Below, piece after piece: positions 16,974-26,264 of a DNA stretch of 35,114 bases (positions are counted from its first letter, which is position 1; each line of letters opens with the position of its first letter). Under the pieces are notes generated by a model. It had not been told where the DNA came from, did no database searches, and saw nothing but the letters and a program-made list of their open reading frames with translations. This DNA comes from an uncultured Neomegalonema sp. (GTDB taxonomy: Bacteria; Pseudomonadota; Alphaproteobacteria; Rhodobacterales; Rhodobacteraceae). The translations under genes and the position numbers were made by a program. The stretch lies in the NCBI GenBank assembly GCA_937958625.1, contig CALGNO010000226.1, forward strand, positions 1 to 35,114, written 5' to 3'.

Positions 16974-17918
16974 TTATCCGTTAAGGGCGGGTCGGGCGCT
17001 GCGCAGGCGGCGAAAATCATCACCGGCATGATAGGAAGATCGCGTCAGGGGCGACGCGGACACCATAGAAAAACCCTTGTTATAGGCGGCTTTCTCATAG
17101 GCTTCGAAGGCCTCGGGCGTAATGTATTCCAGCACCGGATAGTGCTTTTTCGTCGGCTGCAAGTATTGGCCGATGGTCAGAAAATCCACACTGGCGGCGC
17201 GCATGTCGTCCATCACCTGATGCACCTGATTGCGCGTCTCCCCCATGCCGACCATGATGCCGGATTTGGTGAACATCGACGGGTCGAGTTCCTTCACCTG
17301 TTGCAGCAACCGCAGCGAATGGAAATACCGCGCGCCGGGGCGCACTTCAGGATAAAGGCCGGGCACCGTTTCGAGGTTGTGGTTGAACACATCGGGCCGC
17401 GCCTCGACCACGATTTCGAGCGCGCCGTCCTTGCGCAGAAAATCAGGCGTCAGCACTTCGATGGTCGCCTCGGGGCGTTTCCGGCGGATGGCGCGGATCG
17501 TCTGAGCAATATGCTCGGCCCCGCCATCGTCCAGATCATCGCGGTCCACCGAGGTGATGACCACATGCTCCAGCCCCAGCTTCTCCACCGCATCGGCAAC
17601 CTTCACCGGCTCGAACGGATCGAGGGCGTCGGGCTTGCCGGTGGCGACGTTGCAGAAAGAACAAGCGCGGGTGCAGGTCTCGCCCATGATCATCATCGTG
17701 GCGTGGCCCTGGGACCAGCACTCGCCGACATTGGGACAGCCCGCCTCTTGGCAAACCGTTGAGAGGCCGTGTTCCTCGATCACCGCCCGCGTCTCGCGAT
17801 AACCGTCGGAACTGGGCGCGCGCACGCGGATCCACGAGGGCTTTTTCACCGACTCGTTATCCTTGCGATGCGCCTTTTCCGGGTGGCGAAGGCGCGGGGG
17901 GGCGGTGTCTGAGGTCAT
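16974..17918 (-). CDS. lipA: lipoyl synthase
   Basis: Radical SAM enzyme inserting two sulfurs into octanoyl groups on the lipoyl domains of pyruvate and 2-oxoglutarate dehydrogenases. Both iron-sulfur clusters are accounted for: auxiliary cysteines C56, C61, C67 ([13 protein letters not shown]) and radical-SAM cysteines C82, C86, C89 (CTRACSFC). The C-terminal RSSYHAGD holds the conserved serine ligand of the auxiliary cluster. Length 314 is normal. It starts two bases after the DUF302 gene stop and is followed by the COQ10-like gene. Confidence 0.97.
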   Translation of the reverse strand: MTSDTAPPRLRHPEKAHRKDNESVKKPSWIRVRAPSSDGYRETRAVIEEHGLSTVCQEAGCPNVGECWSQGHATMMIMGETCTRACSFCNVATGKPDALDPFEPVKVADAVEKLGLEHVVITSVDRDDLDDGGAEHIAQTIRAIRRKRPEATIEVLTPDFLRKDGALEIVVEARPDVFNHNLETVPGLYPEVRPGARYFHSLRLLQQVKELDPSMFTKSGIMVGMGETRNQVHQVMDDMRAASVDFLTIGQYLQPTKKHYPVLEYITPEAFEAYEKAAYNKGFSMVSASPLTRSSYHAGDDFRRLRSARPALNG

Positions 17919-17920
17919 GG

Positions 17921-18382
17921 TTACTCGGCTACGGCGTTGGTCAGGCCGTTCAGGGCCTTGGCCACGTTTTGAACCGCATCCGAGGCGGGGTCAATGCCGT
18001 GGTCCTCGGCAAGTTTCGCAATATCCGTGTAAAGAATGTGCGTTTTGCCGTCCTCACCCTCGACGAACGCGGCCTTCATCGGCAGGGCAATGGCCATGCT
18101 CGGCGCAGCCTGCATCAACGGCGTACCGAGTTTGGGATTGCCGAAAATCACGAGGGTTGCCGGGGCGAGTTCCATATCGACCTTTCCCGCTCCGGCGGCG
18201 TGATCGACGATGGCAAAGACGGTCGCGCCCTTGCGGGCCAGAATGGCGAGAAAGGCATCGACGGCCTCGGGCACAGCCATGGCACTGGTCTTCATCAGCG
18301 ATCCGGCGGGGGCCTCCTGCGCGGCGGCGGGAACGGCCAGAGCAATGGACAGGGCAGCAGTCGCGATCAGAGTCTTGAACAT
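17921..18382 (-). CDS. exported DUF302 protein
   Basis: A 153-residue protein with a clean signal peptide ([20 protein letters not shown], cleavage after about residue 21, AQA/AQE type). The rest is a DUF302 domain: [51 protein letters not shown] and the [19 protein letters not shown] strand. Function of the family is unsettled; a periplasmic location is inferred from the leader. AGGAGGA precedes the ATG. The stop is two bases from lipA, so the three genes DUF302-lipA-COQ10 are probably one operon. Confidence 0.9.
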   Translation of the reverse strand: MFKTLIATAALSIALAVPAAAQEAPAGSLMKTSAMAVPEAVDAFLAILARKGATVFAIVDHAAGAGKVDMELAPATLVIFGNPKLGTPLMQAAPSMAIALPMKAAFVEGEDGKTHILYTDIAKLAEDHGIDPASDAVQNVAKALNGLTNAVAE

Positions 18383-18455
18383 GATTGGTCCTCCTGGATG
18401 ACTGATATAGGGGTAGACTACCGGAAAAGCAGGGGCCGGGTGGATATTCGCCGCC

Positions 18456-19553
18456 CTATTCCGCTGCCTCGCTGGAATGTGAGAACATCTCGGACAGCCC
18501 CGCCCGCGTGGCCGGGGCGATACCGCGCTCGGTGATCAGGCCCGTGACCAGCCGCGCCGGGGTAACATCGAAGGCCGGATTCGCGACCGGAGAGCCTTCA
18601 CAGACGACCCGCGCCGGGGCGACGCTGCCATCCTCCAGCAAGGCATCGAGATGGGTTACTTCGCGGCCCGAGCGTTCTTCGATGGGAATATCGCGCACGC
18701 CGTCATCGACGGTCCAGTCGATGGTCGGGCTGGGCAAGCAGACATAGAACGGCACGCCATTATCCTGCGCCGCAAGCGCCTTAAGATACGTGCCGATCTT
18801 GTTGCAGACATCGCCATTGGCGGCGACGCGGTCGGTGCCGGTCATGACCAGATTGACCTGCCCGTGCTGCATCAGATGACCGCCCGCATTGTCGGTGATG
18901 ACCGTATGCGGCACGCCATGCTGGCCAAGTTCCCACGCCGTCAGAAATGCGCCTTGGTTACGGGGACGGGTCTCGTCTACCCAGACATGCACGTCGATGC
19001 CCGCATCATGGGCCTGATAGACCGGCGAGGTCGCGGTGCCCCAATCGGTCGTCGCGATCCACCCGGCATTGCAGTGGGTCAGCACGTTCACCCGCCCCTT
19101 ACGCTCGGCAATCTCGCGCAGCAGGGGCAGGCCGTTTGCGCCGATCCGGCGGTTGATCTCGACATCCTCATCGGCAATCGCCCCCGCGCGAGCATAGGCG
19201 ACGGCGAACCGGTCGGCGGGGGCCGCAGGGGCGAGAATTGCGCGCAGGTCATCCAGCGCCCAGCGCAGGTTGACGGCAGTTGGCCTTGTCGCTAGCAGCA
19301 CGTCATAGGCCGTCGCCAGCCCGTCATCGCTGGCATCCTCGGCCATCGCCAGCGCCATGCCATAGGCCGCTGTCACACCGATCAGTGGTGCCCCGCGCAC
19401 GCGCATGACGCTAATCGCCTCCGCCGCCTCGGCACAGGTGGTCAGGGTTTTGGTGCGAAACGCGAAGGGCAGGAAAGTCTGGTCGATGATCTCCACCGCC
19501 CGACCATCGGCGCTCGGCCAGATCGAGCGATACGCTGTGCCGTCAACTTTCAT
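18456..19553 (-). CDS. mtnA: methylthioribose-1-phosphate isomerase
   Basis: Methionine salvage enzyme converting 5-methylthioribose-1-phosphate to the ribulose form; it belongs to the eIF2B-alpha/beta/delta-like superfamily. The catalytic cysteine is C161 ([18 protein letters not shown]) and the catalytic aspartate D241 ([20 protein letters not shown]). [16 protein letters not shown] is also typical. Length 365 is normal and GGAGGA precedes the start. No other methionine salvage gene (mtnK, mtnP, mtnB) is adjacent in the window. Confidence 0.95.
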   Translation of the reverse strand: MKVDGTAYRSIWPSADGRAVEIIDQTFLPFAFRTKTLTTCAEAAEAISVMRVRGAPLIGVTAAYGMALAMAEDASDDGLATAYDVLLATRPTAVNLRWALDDLRAILAPAAPADRFAVAYARAGAIADEDVEINRRIGANGLPLLREIAERKGRVNVLTHCNAGWIATTDWGTATSPVYQAHDAGIDVHVWVDETRPRNQGAFLTAWELGQHGVPHTVITDNAGGHLMQHGQVNLVMTGTDRVAANGDVCNKIGTYLKALAAQDNGVPFYVCLPSPTIDWTVDDGVRDIPIEERSGREVTHLDALLEDGSVAPARVVCEGSPVANPAFDVTPARLVTGLITERGIAPATRAGLSEMFSHSSEAAE

Positions 19554-19671
19554 GACATCCTCCGCTTTTCCCGGAGCATAGCCGCGATGGGCATCGGATT
19601 TCTAGCGGATGATACAGAATATCAAGTGCTTCCCAAGCGTCGCCCCGGACCAGCACAGCGGTTTAGAGGCT

Positions 19672-20247
19672 TCAGGACGCGCTGTCAGGTGCCGTGCCGG
19701 GGCGATAGCCGTCGTCGGCTAAATAAGCCTGTTCCTCAGCCGTTGAAACCCGCCCGAGCATCTCGTTGCGATAGGGAAAACGGCCAAAGCGTTCGATCAA
19801 CGCGCGGTGTTGCTCGGCATGGTGCATGAGCTGGCCCTCGGGGTCGGTCATGCGCGCACCGAAGAGCGCAACGCACCAGTCCTGATCTGCCAGTTCCTCC
19901 GAATGCTCGAAGGGCAGGTAGAAAAACTGCCGCCCCGGCTCATCAATCTCCAGATCGATATTGCTCGCGACGGCATCCCGCGCGATGCCCCGGGCGCGGG
20001 CATCCCCAGCAAAGGATCGCCCGTCGCCGCGATAGAGATTGCGTGTGAACTGATCGAGCAGAATCAGCAAGGCAAGCGTCCCCCGCGCATCGCCGCGCCA
20101 GTCCTCAAGCCCGCCCGCCAATGCCGCCTCGACCAGCGCACCAAAGCGCGTTCGTATGGCAGCATCGACATCGTCGGAGGCGACGTACCAGCCTGAAGGC
20201 CCGATTTCATCGAGCCAAAAGGCCAGTACAGTATCGGCATCGCTCAT
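19672..20247 (-). CDS. DUF924 family protein
   Basis: A 191-residue cytoplasmic protein of the DUF924 family. The signature blocks are VLAFWLDEIGPSGWY at the N-terminus, LLDQFTRNLYRGDGRSFA, FFYLPFEHSEEL and GRFPYRNEMLGR. The fold in this family is TPR-like and all-helical; no biochemical role is established. No signal peptide is visible. The gap to mtnA downstream is 118 bases and shows nothing notable. Confidence 0.88.
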   Translation of the reverse strand: MSDADTVLAFWLDEIGPSGWYVASDDVDAAIRTRFGALVEAALAGGLEDWRGDARGTLALLILLDQFTRNLYRGDGRSFAGDARARGIARDAVASNIDLEIDEPGRQFFYLPFEHSEELADQDWCVALFGARMTDPEGQLMHHAEQHRALIERFGRFPYRNEMLGRVSTAEEQAYLADDGYRPGTAPDSAS

Positions 20248-20278
20248 CTCGATTCCCCGCGCTGAAACGATAATGGCA

Positions 20279-20815
20279 TCAGATCGATGGCTTCATATGG
20301 TAGATGAAATCATCCGATACGCCATTTCTCCGGCGGTGAAACGACAGTCCTCCGGTCCAGCTGTCCTTGTAGATCCAAGCCGTGTTTTGACAACGGGCTT
20401 GCAGTTTCTTCACCGTCTCTAGCGGCACCGATTTCGCACCTTCCTTATTACCGGGACGCGGCGAACCCCACCATGCACCGCGGTTGGTTTTGGTGCCGTC
20501 CCAAGCCCTAAACTGTGCATTCATATCCGCAAGCACCCGGGCGGCCTCGTCGTTCACAGGAGCGGATTTTTGCACCGGTGCAGGCGGCGCGACCGCGTGG
20601 CCCTTGTAGACCAGCGCACCGTAACAGCCGTTGCCCTTGCTGCCATTTACCGTGTCGATATTCGTACCGGCCAGAAACGGATCTTCCTTGCGCGCGGTCG
20701 TATTGACGACACCGCCATGGGTCTGCAATCGGTCCTTGAGAGGGTTCATCGGATCTTCGGAGGTGATACTCACCTTGCCGTTGCAGGTATTACACTCATA
20801 GGTATGTTTGAACAT
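20279..20815 (-). CDS. hypothetical protein with N-terminal CxxC
   Basis: A 178-residue protein I do not recognise. It starts MFKHTYECNTCNGKVSITSE, a CxxC that could be half of a zinc ribbon, and has further cysteines at GNGCYG and ARCQNT. A Pro/Ala linker (HAVAPPAPVQKSAPVND) separates an N-terminal part from a C-terminal part rich in Trp (FRAWDGTKTNRGAWWG, TAWIYKDSWTGGLSF). No signal peptide or membrane span is seen. AAGGGGA before ATG 20815 supports expression. It stands alone between DUF924 and the MFS gene on the same strand. Confidence 0.7.
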   Translation of the reverse strand: MFKHTYECNTCNGKVSITSEDPMNPLKDRLQTHGGVVNTTARKEDPFLAGTNIDTVNGSKGNGCYGALVYKGHAVAPPAPVQKSAPVNDEAARVLADMNAQFRAWDGTKTNRGAWWGSPRPGNKEGAKSVPLETVKKLQARCQNTAWIYKDSWTGGLSFHRRRNGVSDDFIYHMKPSI

Positions 20816-20934
20816 GTCGATAATCCCCTTCTAGGCTACTACTCAGTGTGTACTCAGAAGGCACCATAACCCGGCAGGAGGCATCTAACAATTTCAACGT
20901 GTTCGAACGATGGATTTTTCATCCGTAAAACGAG

Positions 20935-22200
20935 TCAGGGTTTCGCAGTCTCATCGGTCTGCATTTCGATTGTTTCCTCGGAATACATCTCGGCGGCGAC
21001 CTCGGCGGCGACCAGCGACCGCGCCGGCACGGCGATATAGCTGCCGGTTTCCTCGGCCCCGACCGCAGAGCGCTTGGTCATGCGATAGGCGGCATAGAAG
21101 GCGATGGCCGCACACAGAATCGCATTGAACAGGAAGAACCCGTTCGGCCCGAACACCCCCATCATATACCCCACCGTAATAGGCCCGAACATCGCTCCAA
21201 GGCCATTCAGGAACACCAGACCGCTGCTGGCCGATGCCATTTTCTCGGCGGGCAGGAAGTCGTTCGTATGGGCGATCAGCAAACTATAGAGCGGGTTGGC
21301 CACGCCCCCGAGAACAAAGGCGGCGGCAAACAGCAAGGGCGTATAGCCCACGCCGACAATGCCCAGAACACACGCGCCAACCCCCAATGTCGTTATCGCC
21401 ATGATGACCCGCCGCCGGTCCATCCGGTCCGAAATCCAGCCAATCGGGTACTGCATCAGCAGCCCGCCGATATAGATCGACGACACGAAGGCCGAGGTCG
21501 CCTCGATCGAGAAATCCAGGGCATCGGCATAGATCACCGCCATCCCGAACAGCGCTGAGAAAATCGCCCCCAGCAACATCGACCCGACACAGCCGAGCGG
21601 CGAGGATTTGAACAGCTCGCCAAAGGACATGCGCTCGCTCGATCCGGCGACGGGGGCCGGGGCCGCGCTGAGCAGAATCGGTGCGAAGGACACCGAAACC
21701 AGCACAGACATCAGGATAAACAGGTCATAGCCGCCGGGATTTGACAGGTTGATCATCGCCTGCCCGACGACGATGCCAACCATCTGCACGATCATATAGG
21801 CGGACAGCGCCTGCCCCCGATGCTCGTTATCCGAGGCATTGTTGACCCAGCTTTCGGCAACCACATAAACCCCGGAAAATCCAAATCCGACGATCAGGCG
21901 CATCAGCGCCCAGGCCACCGGATGCACGAAAACGGCATAGATGATGAACGCCGCCGAGATCAGCGAGGCCAGCGCCGCAAAGACCCGCACATGACCCACG
22001 CGCCGGATCAACCCCGGCGTCATCCATGATCCGCCCAGAAACCCGACGAAGTACGCCGCCATGACGGCACCCATCACCGTCGGGTTGAATCCCTCCAGCC
22101 CCCCGCGCAGGCCCAGCAGCGTGCCCTGCATACTGTTGCCGATCATCAGCAGGCCGATACCGAGGAACAGCGCCCAGGAATTTCTGAGAATGGCGAGCAT
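20935..22200 (-). CDS. MFS transporter
   Basis: Major facilitator of about 421 residues with 12 predicted membrane helices. MFS hallmarks include GGSWMTPGLIRRVGHVRVF in the first cytoplasmic loop, GVYVVAESWVNNASDNEHRG and, in the second half, YPIGWISDRMDRRRVIM, the repeat of motif A. The ESW motif and layout resemble the YcaD/UMF-like group. Substrate cannot be told. The frame is open back to GTG 22218, but AGGGAA lies just before ATG 22200, which sets the start there (MLAILRNSWALFLG). The C-terminal tail is acidic and Met/Glu/Thr-rich (YSEETIEMQTDETAKP). Confidence 0.9.
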   Translation of the reverse strand: MLAILRNSWALFLGIGLLMIGNSMQGTLLGLRGGLEGFNPTVMGAVMAAYFVGFLGGSWMTPGLIRRVGHVRVFAALASLISAAFIIYAVFVHPVAWALMRLIVGFGFSGVYVVAESWVNNASDNEHRGQALSAYMIVQMVGIVVGQAMINLSNPGGYDLFILMSVLVSVSFAPILLSAAPAPVAGSSERMSFGELFKSSPLGCVGSMLLGAIFSALFGMAVIYADALDFSIEATSAFVSSIYIGGLLMQYPIGWISDRMDRRRVIMAITTLGVGACVLGIVGVGYTPLLFAAAFVLGGVANPLYSLLIAHTNDFLPAEKMASASSGLVFLNGLGAMFGPITVGYMMGVFGPNGFFLFNAILCAAIAFYAAYRMTKRSAVGAEETGSYIAVPARSLVAAEVAAEMYSEETIEMQTDETAKP

Positions 22201-22336
22201 GGCGTGTTCCCTGAACACAGAGGTCTAAAGGCCGCACCCATGTCGCGTAGGCACCGCCGTTGCACGTCCATTTACGACGTAGCAATGTCGCGGAGGTGAA
22301 TTTTCGCAGCTTGAGCGCCCTCGAATGCGGACAATT

Positions 22337-23401
22337 TTATCCGGCATCCGGCCATAACAGCGACGTGTCGCCATAGGAATAAAACCGATAGCGCTCGGCC
22401 ACCGCATGGGCATAGATCGCGCGCATCCGGTCCATGCCCACAAACGCCGCGACCAGCATCATGAGGGTCGAGCGCGGCAGGTGGAAGTTGGTCATCACCC
22501 CGTCGATGGCGCGAAAGCGGTATCCCGGCGTGATGAAAATATCCGTCGCCCCGCCCCATGCCGCAAGCCTTCCAGTGTCCGCAGCAGCGGTTTCCAGCAC
22601 CCGCAGCGCGGTGGTGCCGACGGCAATCACCCGCCCGCCCTCCGCGCGCACGGCATTCAGGCGCGCGGCGGTTGCCGCGTCGATGGCGCCGGTTTCCGAA
22701 TGCATGACGTGGCCGGCGGTCGTGTCCGACTTAACCGGCAGGAAAGTGCCCGCACCCACATGCAGGGTGACGGCGGCGTGGTCGATGCCGCGCTGCGTCA
22801 GCGCCGCCATCAGGTCGGCATCGAAATGCAGGGCGGCGGTGGGCGCGGCGACGGCCCCGTCCTTTTCGGCAAGGAAAGTCTGGTAATCGCTGTCATCGCG
22901 CTCGTCCGCCGCGCGGCGCTGGGCGATATAGGGCGGCAGGGGCATGACCCCGGCGCTGGCAATCGCCGCGTCCAGTTCCGCCCCGCTGTGGTTGAAACGC
23001 AGGCGCAGCGAACCGTCCTCTTCCTTGGCCTCGATGGCCGCGACCAGATCATCGCTGAAAACAATGTCCTCGCCTTCGCGCAGGCGTTTGCCGGGTCGGG
23101 CGAGCGCACGCCACAGATCGCCATCCAGACGCTCGATAAGGTTTGCCTCGACCGCGACCGTGAACTCGCCCCGGTGACGATGACCGCTCAGGCGCGCAGG
23201 AATAACGCGGGTGTCGTTGAACACCAGCATATCTCCGGCGCGCAGACAGTCAGGCAAATCGACGATGGTCCGGTCCGCAATCCCCTCCGCCCCTGAAACA
23301 AGCAACCGCGCCGCAGTACGCGGGCGCACGGGGCGAAGGGCGATCAGGTCTTCGGGCAGGTCGAAGTCGAAGAGGTCGACGGGCAGGTCAGGCTGGGTCA
23401 T
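22337..23401 (-). CDS. queA: tRNA preQ1(34) S-adenosylmethionine ribosyltransferase-isomerase
   Basis: Queuosine pathway enzyme that transfers and rearranges the ribosyl group of SAM onto preQ1 in tRNA to give epoxyqueuosine. Family blocks are [19 protein letters not shown] at the N-terminus, [51 protein letters not shown] and the C-terminal [19 protein letters not shown] plus YRFYSYGD. I start at ATG 23401 (354 residues), the normal QueA N-terminus; an upstream GTG at 23440 would add 13 unlikely residues. No preQ1 riboswitch-like element was evident upstream. Confidence 0.96.
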   Translation of the reverse strand: MTQPDLPVDLFDFDLPEDLIALRPVRPRTAARLLVSGAEGIADRTIVDLPDCLRAGDMLVFNDTRVIPARLSGHRHRGEFTVAVEANLIERLDGDLWRALARPGKRLREGEDIVFSDDLVAAIEAKEEDGSLRLRFNHSGAELDAAIASAGVMPLPPYIAQRRAADERDDSDYQTFLAEKDGAVAAPTAALHFDADLMAALTQRGIDHAAVTLHVGAGTFLPVKSDTTAGHVMHSETGAIDAATAARLNAVRAEGGRVIAVGTTALRVLETAAADTGRLAAWGGATDIFITPGYRFRAIDGVMTNFHLPRSTLMMLVAAFVGMDRMRAIYAHAVAERYRFYSYGDTSLLWPDAG

Positions 23402-23545
23402 GGCGGGGCTATAGCAGGCGGCCTGTGCCCTGGCCAACACCCTTCGATCCGCCCGACAGCGTCATCGCGACGGCACCGTTCAGCCGTTTTGCGTCCGTTC
23501 TATCGCTCACTACGCTCTCAAGGACACAAGGAGGTTCCGCGCGCC

Positions 23546-23995
23546 TCATTCGGAGGGCGTGTCGACTTCCCACGTCATTCTGTCGCCAACCGCGATGCCC
23601 AACCGGTCGGCATCGCCGCCGTCGATCTCCAGAATAAACTTCACCGGCTCAGTCGAGCGCACCGGCGTCAGCGAAAACGGCACCGTCTCGCGCGCAATCG
23701 AGGTAATTTCGCCATCCGCGTCGATAAATAGCATATCGAGGGGAATCCTGGTATTTTTCATCCAGAAAGATGCAATGCGCGGTGCCGGATAGATAAACAG
23801 CATCCCGGAATTTTCAGGCAGCGACTCGCGGAACATCAACCCCCGCGACCGCTCGTTCGGCTCATCGGCAATTTCGATGGCCAGCGTCACCTCGCCGCGT
23901 TCAGTCTCGATTTCCAGGCTGCCCCGGGTCGGCGTTTCCGCCCATGCAGGCGAAGACGTCGACAGTACCAAGACTGACGCCATCAACACGCGCAT
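23546..23995 (-). CDS. exported DUF192 protein
   Basis: A 149-residue protein with a signal peptide (MRVLMASVLVLSTSSPAWAE, cleavage after about 19) followed by a DUF192 domain. Conserved pieces are ERSRGLMFRESLPENSGMLF, SFWMKNTRIPLDMLFID, and VKFILEIDGGDADRLGIAVG. No enzymatic role is established for the family. The ATG begins immediately after the cold-shock gene stop (ATGAATG), a gene pair that recurs in alphaproteobacteria, so the two are co-translated. Confidence 0.9.
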   Translation of the reverse strand: MRVLMASVLVLSTSSPAWAETPTRGSLEIETERGEVTLAIEIADEPNERSRGLMFRESLPENSGMLFIYPAPRIASFWMKNTRIPLDMLFIDADGEITSIARETVPFSLTPVRSTEPVKFILEIDGGDADRLGIAVGDRMTWEVDTPSE

Positions 23996-24544
23996 TCATT
24001 TGCTCCGAAAAGAAAAATCCCAAGGGCGCACTTCGCAAGCCATGCGCCCGCGCGGTCCTTCGACCGCCCGCACCAGAACCGCTTCACCGGGATCGAGATC
24101 GGGTAAGCCAAACCGGCGCAGCACTTCCATGTGAACGAAGATATCGGCGTCGTCGGCGTGCATATTCACGAACCCGAAGCCTTTCGCCTTGTCGAACCAT
24201 TTCACCCGCGAAGGCACCAACTCGCCATCGGCAACGTCGGCACCAGTCGGCAGCGGAAAGGCGTCTTCGTCATAGAGTTCGATTTCGGATGCCGGTTGCT
24301 CGTCGATCGAGATGATCCGGCTGGCCTGAACACCGCGATCCCGCCGCTGGGCTTCGCAGACGATATAGGCGCTCTCGGACACGGTACTGAACCCCGCCGA
24401 GCGCAGAACCGACATATGCAACAGGACATCGCCGCCACCGAGCGCGGGATCGTCTCCCTCGGGCACGATAAACCCGTATCCCTTTACGGGATCGAACCAC
24501 TTTACATGCCCGGAGACATTGAAAGATTCTTCTTCCACTAACAC
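23996..24544 (-). CDS. two-domain cold-shock protein
   Basis: An RNA/ssDNA-binding protein of about 182 residues with two cold-shock domains. Domain 1 (about 10-75) has VKWFDPVKGYGFIVP (RNP1) and DVLLHMSVL (RNP2). Domain 2 (about 112-175) has VKWFDKAKGFGFVNM and DIFVHMEVLRRFG. They are joined by an acidic linker (ASEIELYDEDAFPLP). The duplicated form is common in alphaproteobacteria, unlike the 70-residue single-domain CspA. The start is uncertain: GTG 24544 or GTG 24538, neither with a strong ribosome site. A small ORF and a hairpin lie in the leader, suggesting translational control. Confidence 0.93.
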   Translation of the reverse strand: MLVEEESFNVSGHVKWFDPVKGYGFIVPEGDDPALGGGDVLLHMSVLRSAGFSTVSESAYIVCEAQRRDRGVQASRIISIDEQPASEIELYDEDAFPLPTGADVADGELVPSRVKWFDKAKGFGFVNMHADDADIFVHMEVLRRFGLPDLDPGEAVLVRAVEGPRGRMACEVRPWDFSFRSK

Positions 24545-24564
24545 AGCACACCCAGATAGCTGCC

Positions 24565-24583
24565 CGACCAGAGGCTTCGGTCG
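24565..24583 (-). promoter_or_regulatory. leader hairpin before the cold-shock gene
   Basis: On the minus strand CGACC and GGTCG (24583-24579, 24569-24565) can pair around a 9-base loop. The hairpin sits between the stop of the 9-residue leader ORF and the cold-shock start, about 20 bases before the latter. Confidence 0.35.
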
Positions 24584-24589
24584 AAATAC

Positions 24590-24619
24590 CTACACCAGAA
24601 CTCCGCAGAGTCTCAGCAT
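24590..24619 (-). CDS. possible 9-residue leader peptide upstream of the cold-shock gene
   Basis: On the minus strand AAAAGGACGTTTT precedes ATG 24619, giving a strong AAGGA ribosome site with 6-base spacing. The ORF reads MLRLCGVLV and ends with TAG at 24590. It is in frame with, and 45 bases upstream of, the cold-shock gene, whose own ribosome site is weak. A leader peptide that couples or gates downstream translation is inferred; no family match is claimed. Confidence 0.4.
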   Translation of the reverse strand: MLRLCGVLV

Positions 24620-24805
24620 AAAACGTCCTTTTGCCGCGCCGACACTTACAGGATAATCTTACTGTGTGGAATTGCATGACGACGCGAACCCGTTCACCAT
24701 GCCGCAGCGTAAACAACCTGTAAACTTTCCTTAAACAGGATGGATGTACATTATACCACATTCGAGCGTCCCTATCGGACGGACTGAACGAGACAGGGAA
24801 TCGAC

Positions 24806-25819
24806 ATGGTCAGGTTTTTGTCGCAACGACATGCCACTCCTCTAACAAAGACGGTCACAGCGCTGGCAATGGTCGCGACGCTTTCGGTCGTGGCAGCGTG
24901 TTCCAGTGACGCGGGCAGCACGAACGGGACGAAGATTGCCGCCGCCGACCGCGAAATTGCGGTGCAGTTCGCGCAATCCGGCTCCGGCCTTGTGCAGTCA
25001 TCACCGGTCAATACCCTGACCGGCAGTGCGGTACGGCAGCGCTTTTTCTCGGTGCCCCGCCCTGCTGAAATCGTCGCGGACGATTACAACGACCTGTCCG
25101 AAGCGTTGACGTATGCCAGTCGCGCGGCGGCGGCGGACCCGAAATCCCAGAATGGCGGCAAGTGGGTCGAGGCGGCGCAAATCGGCCTGCTCTTCGGCTC
25201 GCCCGAGGGCAAAGCCTTTCTGACCGCCCCAGCCGGTCGTGCGCTGGTACGCGGCGAACCTGCCGAATCATGCCCCGCGCTCAATGTCGCCGCCGCCGCA
25301 TCCGACGATCAGGCGACCGAGGGGGCTATGCGGGCCTGCCTGCGCCAGATGGCGGGCAAAGAGGGCTGCGGGTGCCGCGTGATTGCGCGGGCGGATCGCC
25401 TGCTCGCCCAGCGTGACGATTATCAATACGCCATCGGTGTCTCCAGCCACCTGATCGACCCGCGCACGGGCAAGCAACTCGCCATGACCGCCGAAGAGCG
25501 CGTGATCGAGGGTCGCCCCGGTGCCCGCCGCCTCTGGATGTTGGGCGTGGCCGGACCGGTCGGCATGTTGCAGATCGAACCCGATGGACGCGCCGCGTTT
25601 ATCTTCAGCCGCACGGGCAAGCGTTATGACGGCACCCACCGCGCCGACGGGTTTCGCCGGGGCCGGGTCGCCCGCCGCGCCTATCTGACCGCCCCGGACG
25701 GCAAGCGCATGGTTGTGCTGGTCGGCTATGAAGAAGGCGAGTTACAGGAGAATATCGGCACGCTTCAGACGTGGAACCCCAACGGTCCCGTCGTCCTGAA
25801 AAAGGCCGAGGCTGAGTAA
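24806..25819 (+). CDS. hypothetical lipoprotein
   Basis: A 337-residue exported protein not assigned to a known family. A lipoprotein leader is clear: a basic start, hydrophobic stretch TALAMVATLSVVAA and lipobox VVAAC with lipidated C32. The mature part contains a helical region (DDYNDLSEALTYASRAAAAD), a cysteine cluster (GEPAESCPALN, MRACLRQMAGKEGCGCRVI) and a C-terminal beta-rich portion (PVGMLQIEPDGRAAFIFSRT, RMVVLVGYEEGELQENIG). AGGGA lies before ATG 24806. It is divergent from the cold-shock gene across a 261-base gap and converges on the next gene with a 6-base gap. Confidence 0.75.
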   Translation: MVRFLSQRHATPLTKTVTALAMVATLSVVAACSSDAGSTNGTKIAAADREIAVQFAQSGSGLVQSSPVNTLTGSAVRQRFFSVPRPAEIVADDYNDLSEALTYASRAAAADPKSQNGGKWVEAAQIGLLFGSPEGKAFLTAPAGRALVRGEPAESCPALNVAAAASDDQATEGAMRACLRQMAGKEGCGCRVIARADRLLAQRDDYQYAIGVSSHLIDPRTGKQLAMTAEERVIEGRPGARRLWMLGVAGPVGMLQIEPDGRAAFIFSRTGKRYDGTHRADGFRRGRVARRAYLTAPDGKRMVVLVGYEEGELQENIGTLQTWNPNGPVVLKKAEAE

Positions 25820-25825
25820 CGCTCG

Positions 25826-26239
25826 TTACTTTTCCACTCTGACCAGATCGGCCCGGGCGGCGTAGGCCCCGTCCGGGTAGAACCACTCCCAGATCAATTT
25901 TCCGTCACCGTTCGGATAGACCCGAAACGACCCGTCGCTGCACATCTCCCGGTGGCGGGTAATGAACTCGACGAACCGGATCATCCCCGCGCCGCGCTCC
26001 ATCACCACCCCGCCACTGGCACAGGCCAGCGGCTCGCCGTAGCGCGAGTTCTGGAACAGGCGGCCATTTTCCTCGAAAATCTTCAGGTCGATCGAATAGG
26101 TCTGGTCAAAGTCCTGCTCGCTGACCGTGCCGGTCCACATTCCGAGATAATCATCGTCCGCCGCCACCGCCGCGCCGCCCAGCGCGAGAAAAAGTGCGGC
26201 AGCGTATCCGAGCCTGATCGGCGACCGCTGGCGAATCAT
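25826..26239 (-). CDS. small secreted hypothetical protein
   Basis: A protein of about 137 residues with a signal peptide (MIRQRSPIRLGYAAALFLAL, cleavage near AVAA). The mature part is a compact beta-type domain: YLGMWTGTVSEQDFDQTYSI, two cysteines (PLACASGG, HREMCSDG) that could form a disulfide, and KLIWEWFYPDGAYAARADLV. I do not recognise the family. The frame also opens at ATG 26266 (MTPLEPDHT), whose AAGGA is distant; that start would overlap the divergent dehydrogenase start. The later start gives a standard leader. Confidence 0.7.
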   Translation of the reverse strand: MIRQRSPIRLGYAAALFLALGGAAVAADDDYLGMWTGTVSEQDFDQTYSIDLKIFEENGRLFQNSRYGEPLACASGGVVMERGAGMIRFVEFITRHREMCSDGSFRVYPNGDGKLIWEWFYPDGAYAARADLVRVEK

Positions 26240-26264
26240 CGTGTGATCTGGTTCAAGCGGCGTC

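Noticed and set aside
24270-24761. 163-residue minus-strand ORF overlapping the cold-shock gene and its leader
   Set aside because: Arg/Cys-rich product in a different frame from the clear two-domain cold-shock protein; shadow ORF.
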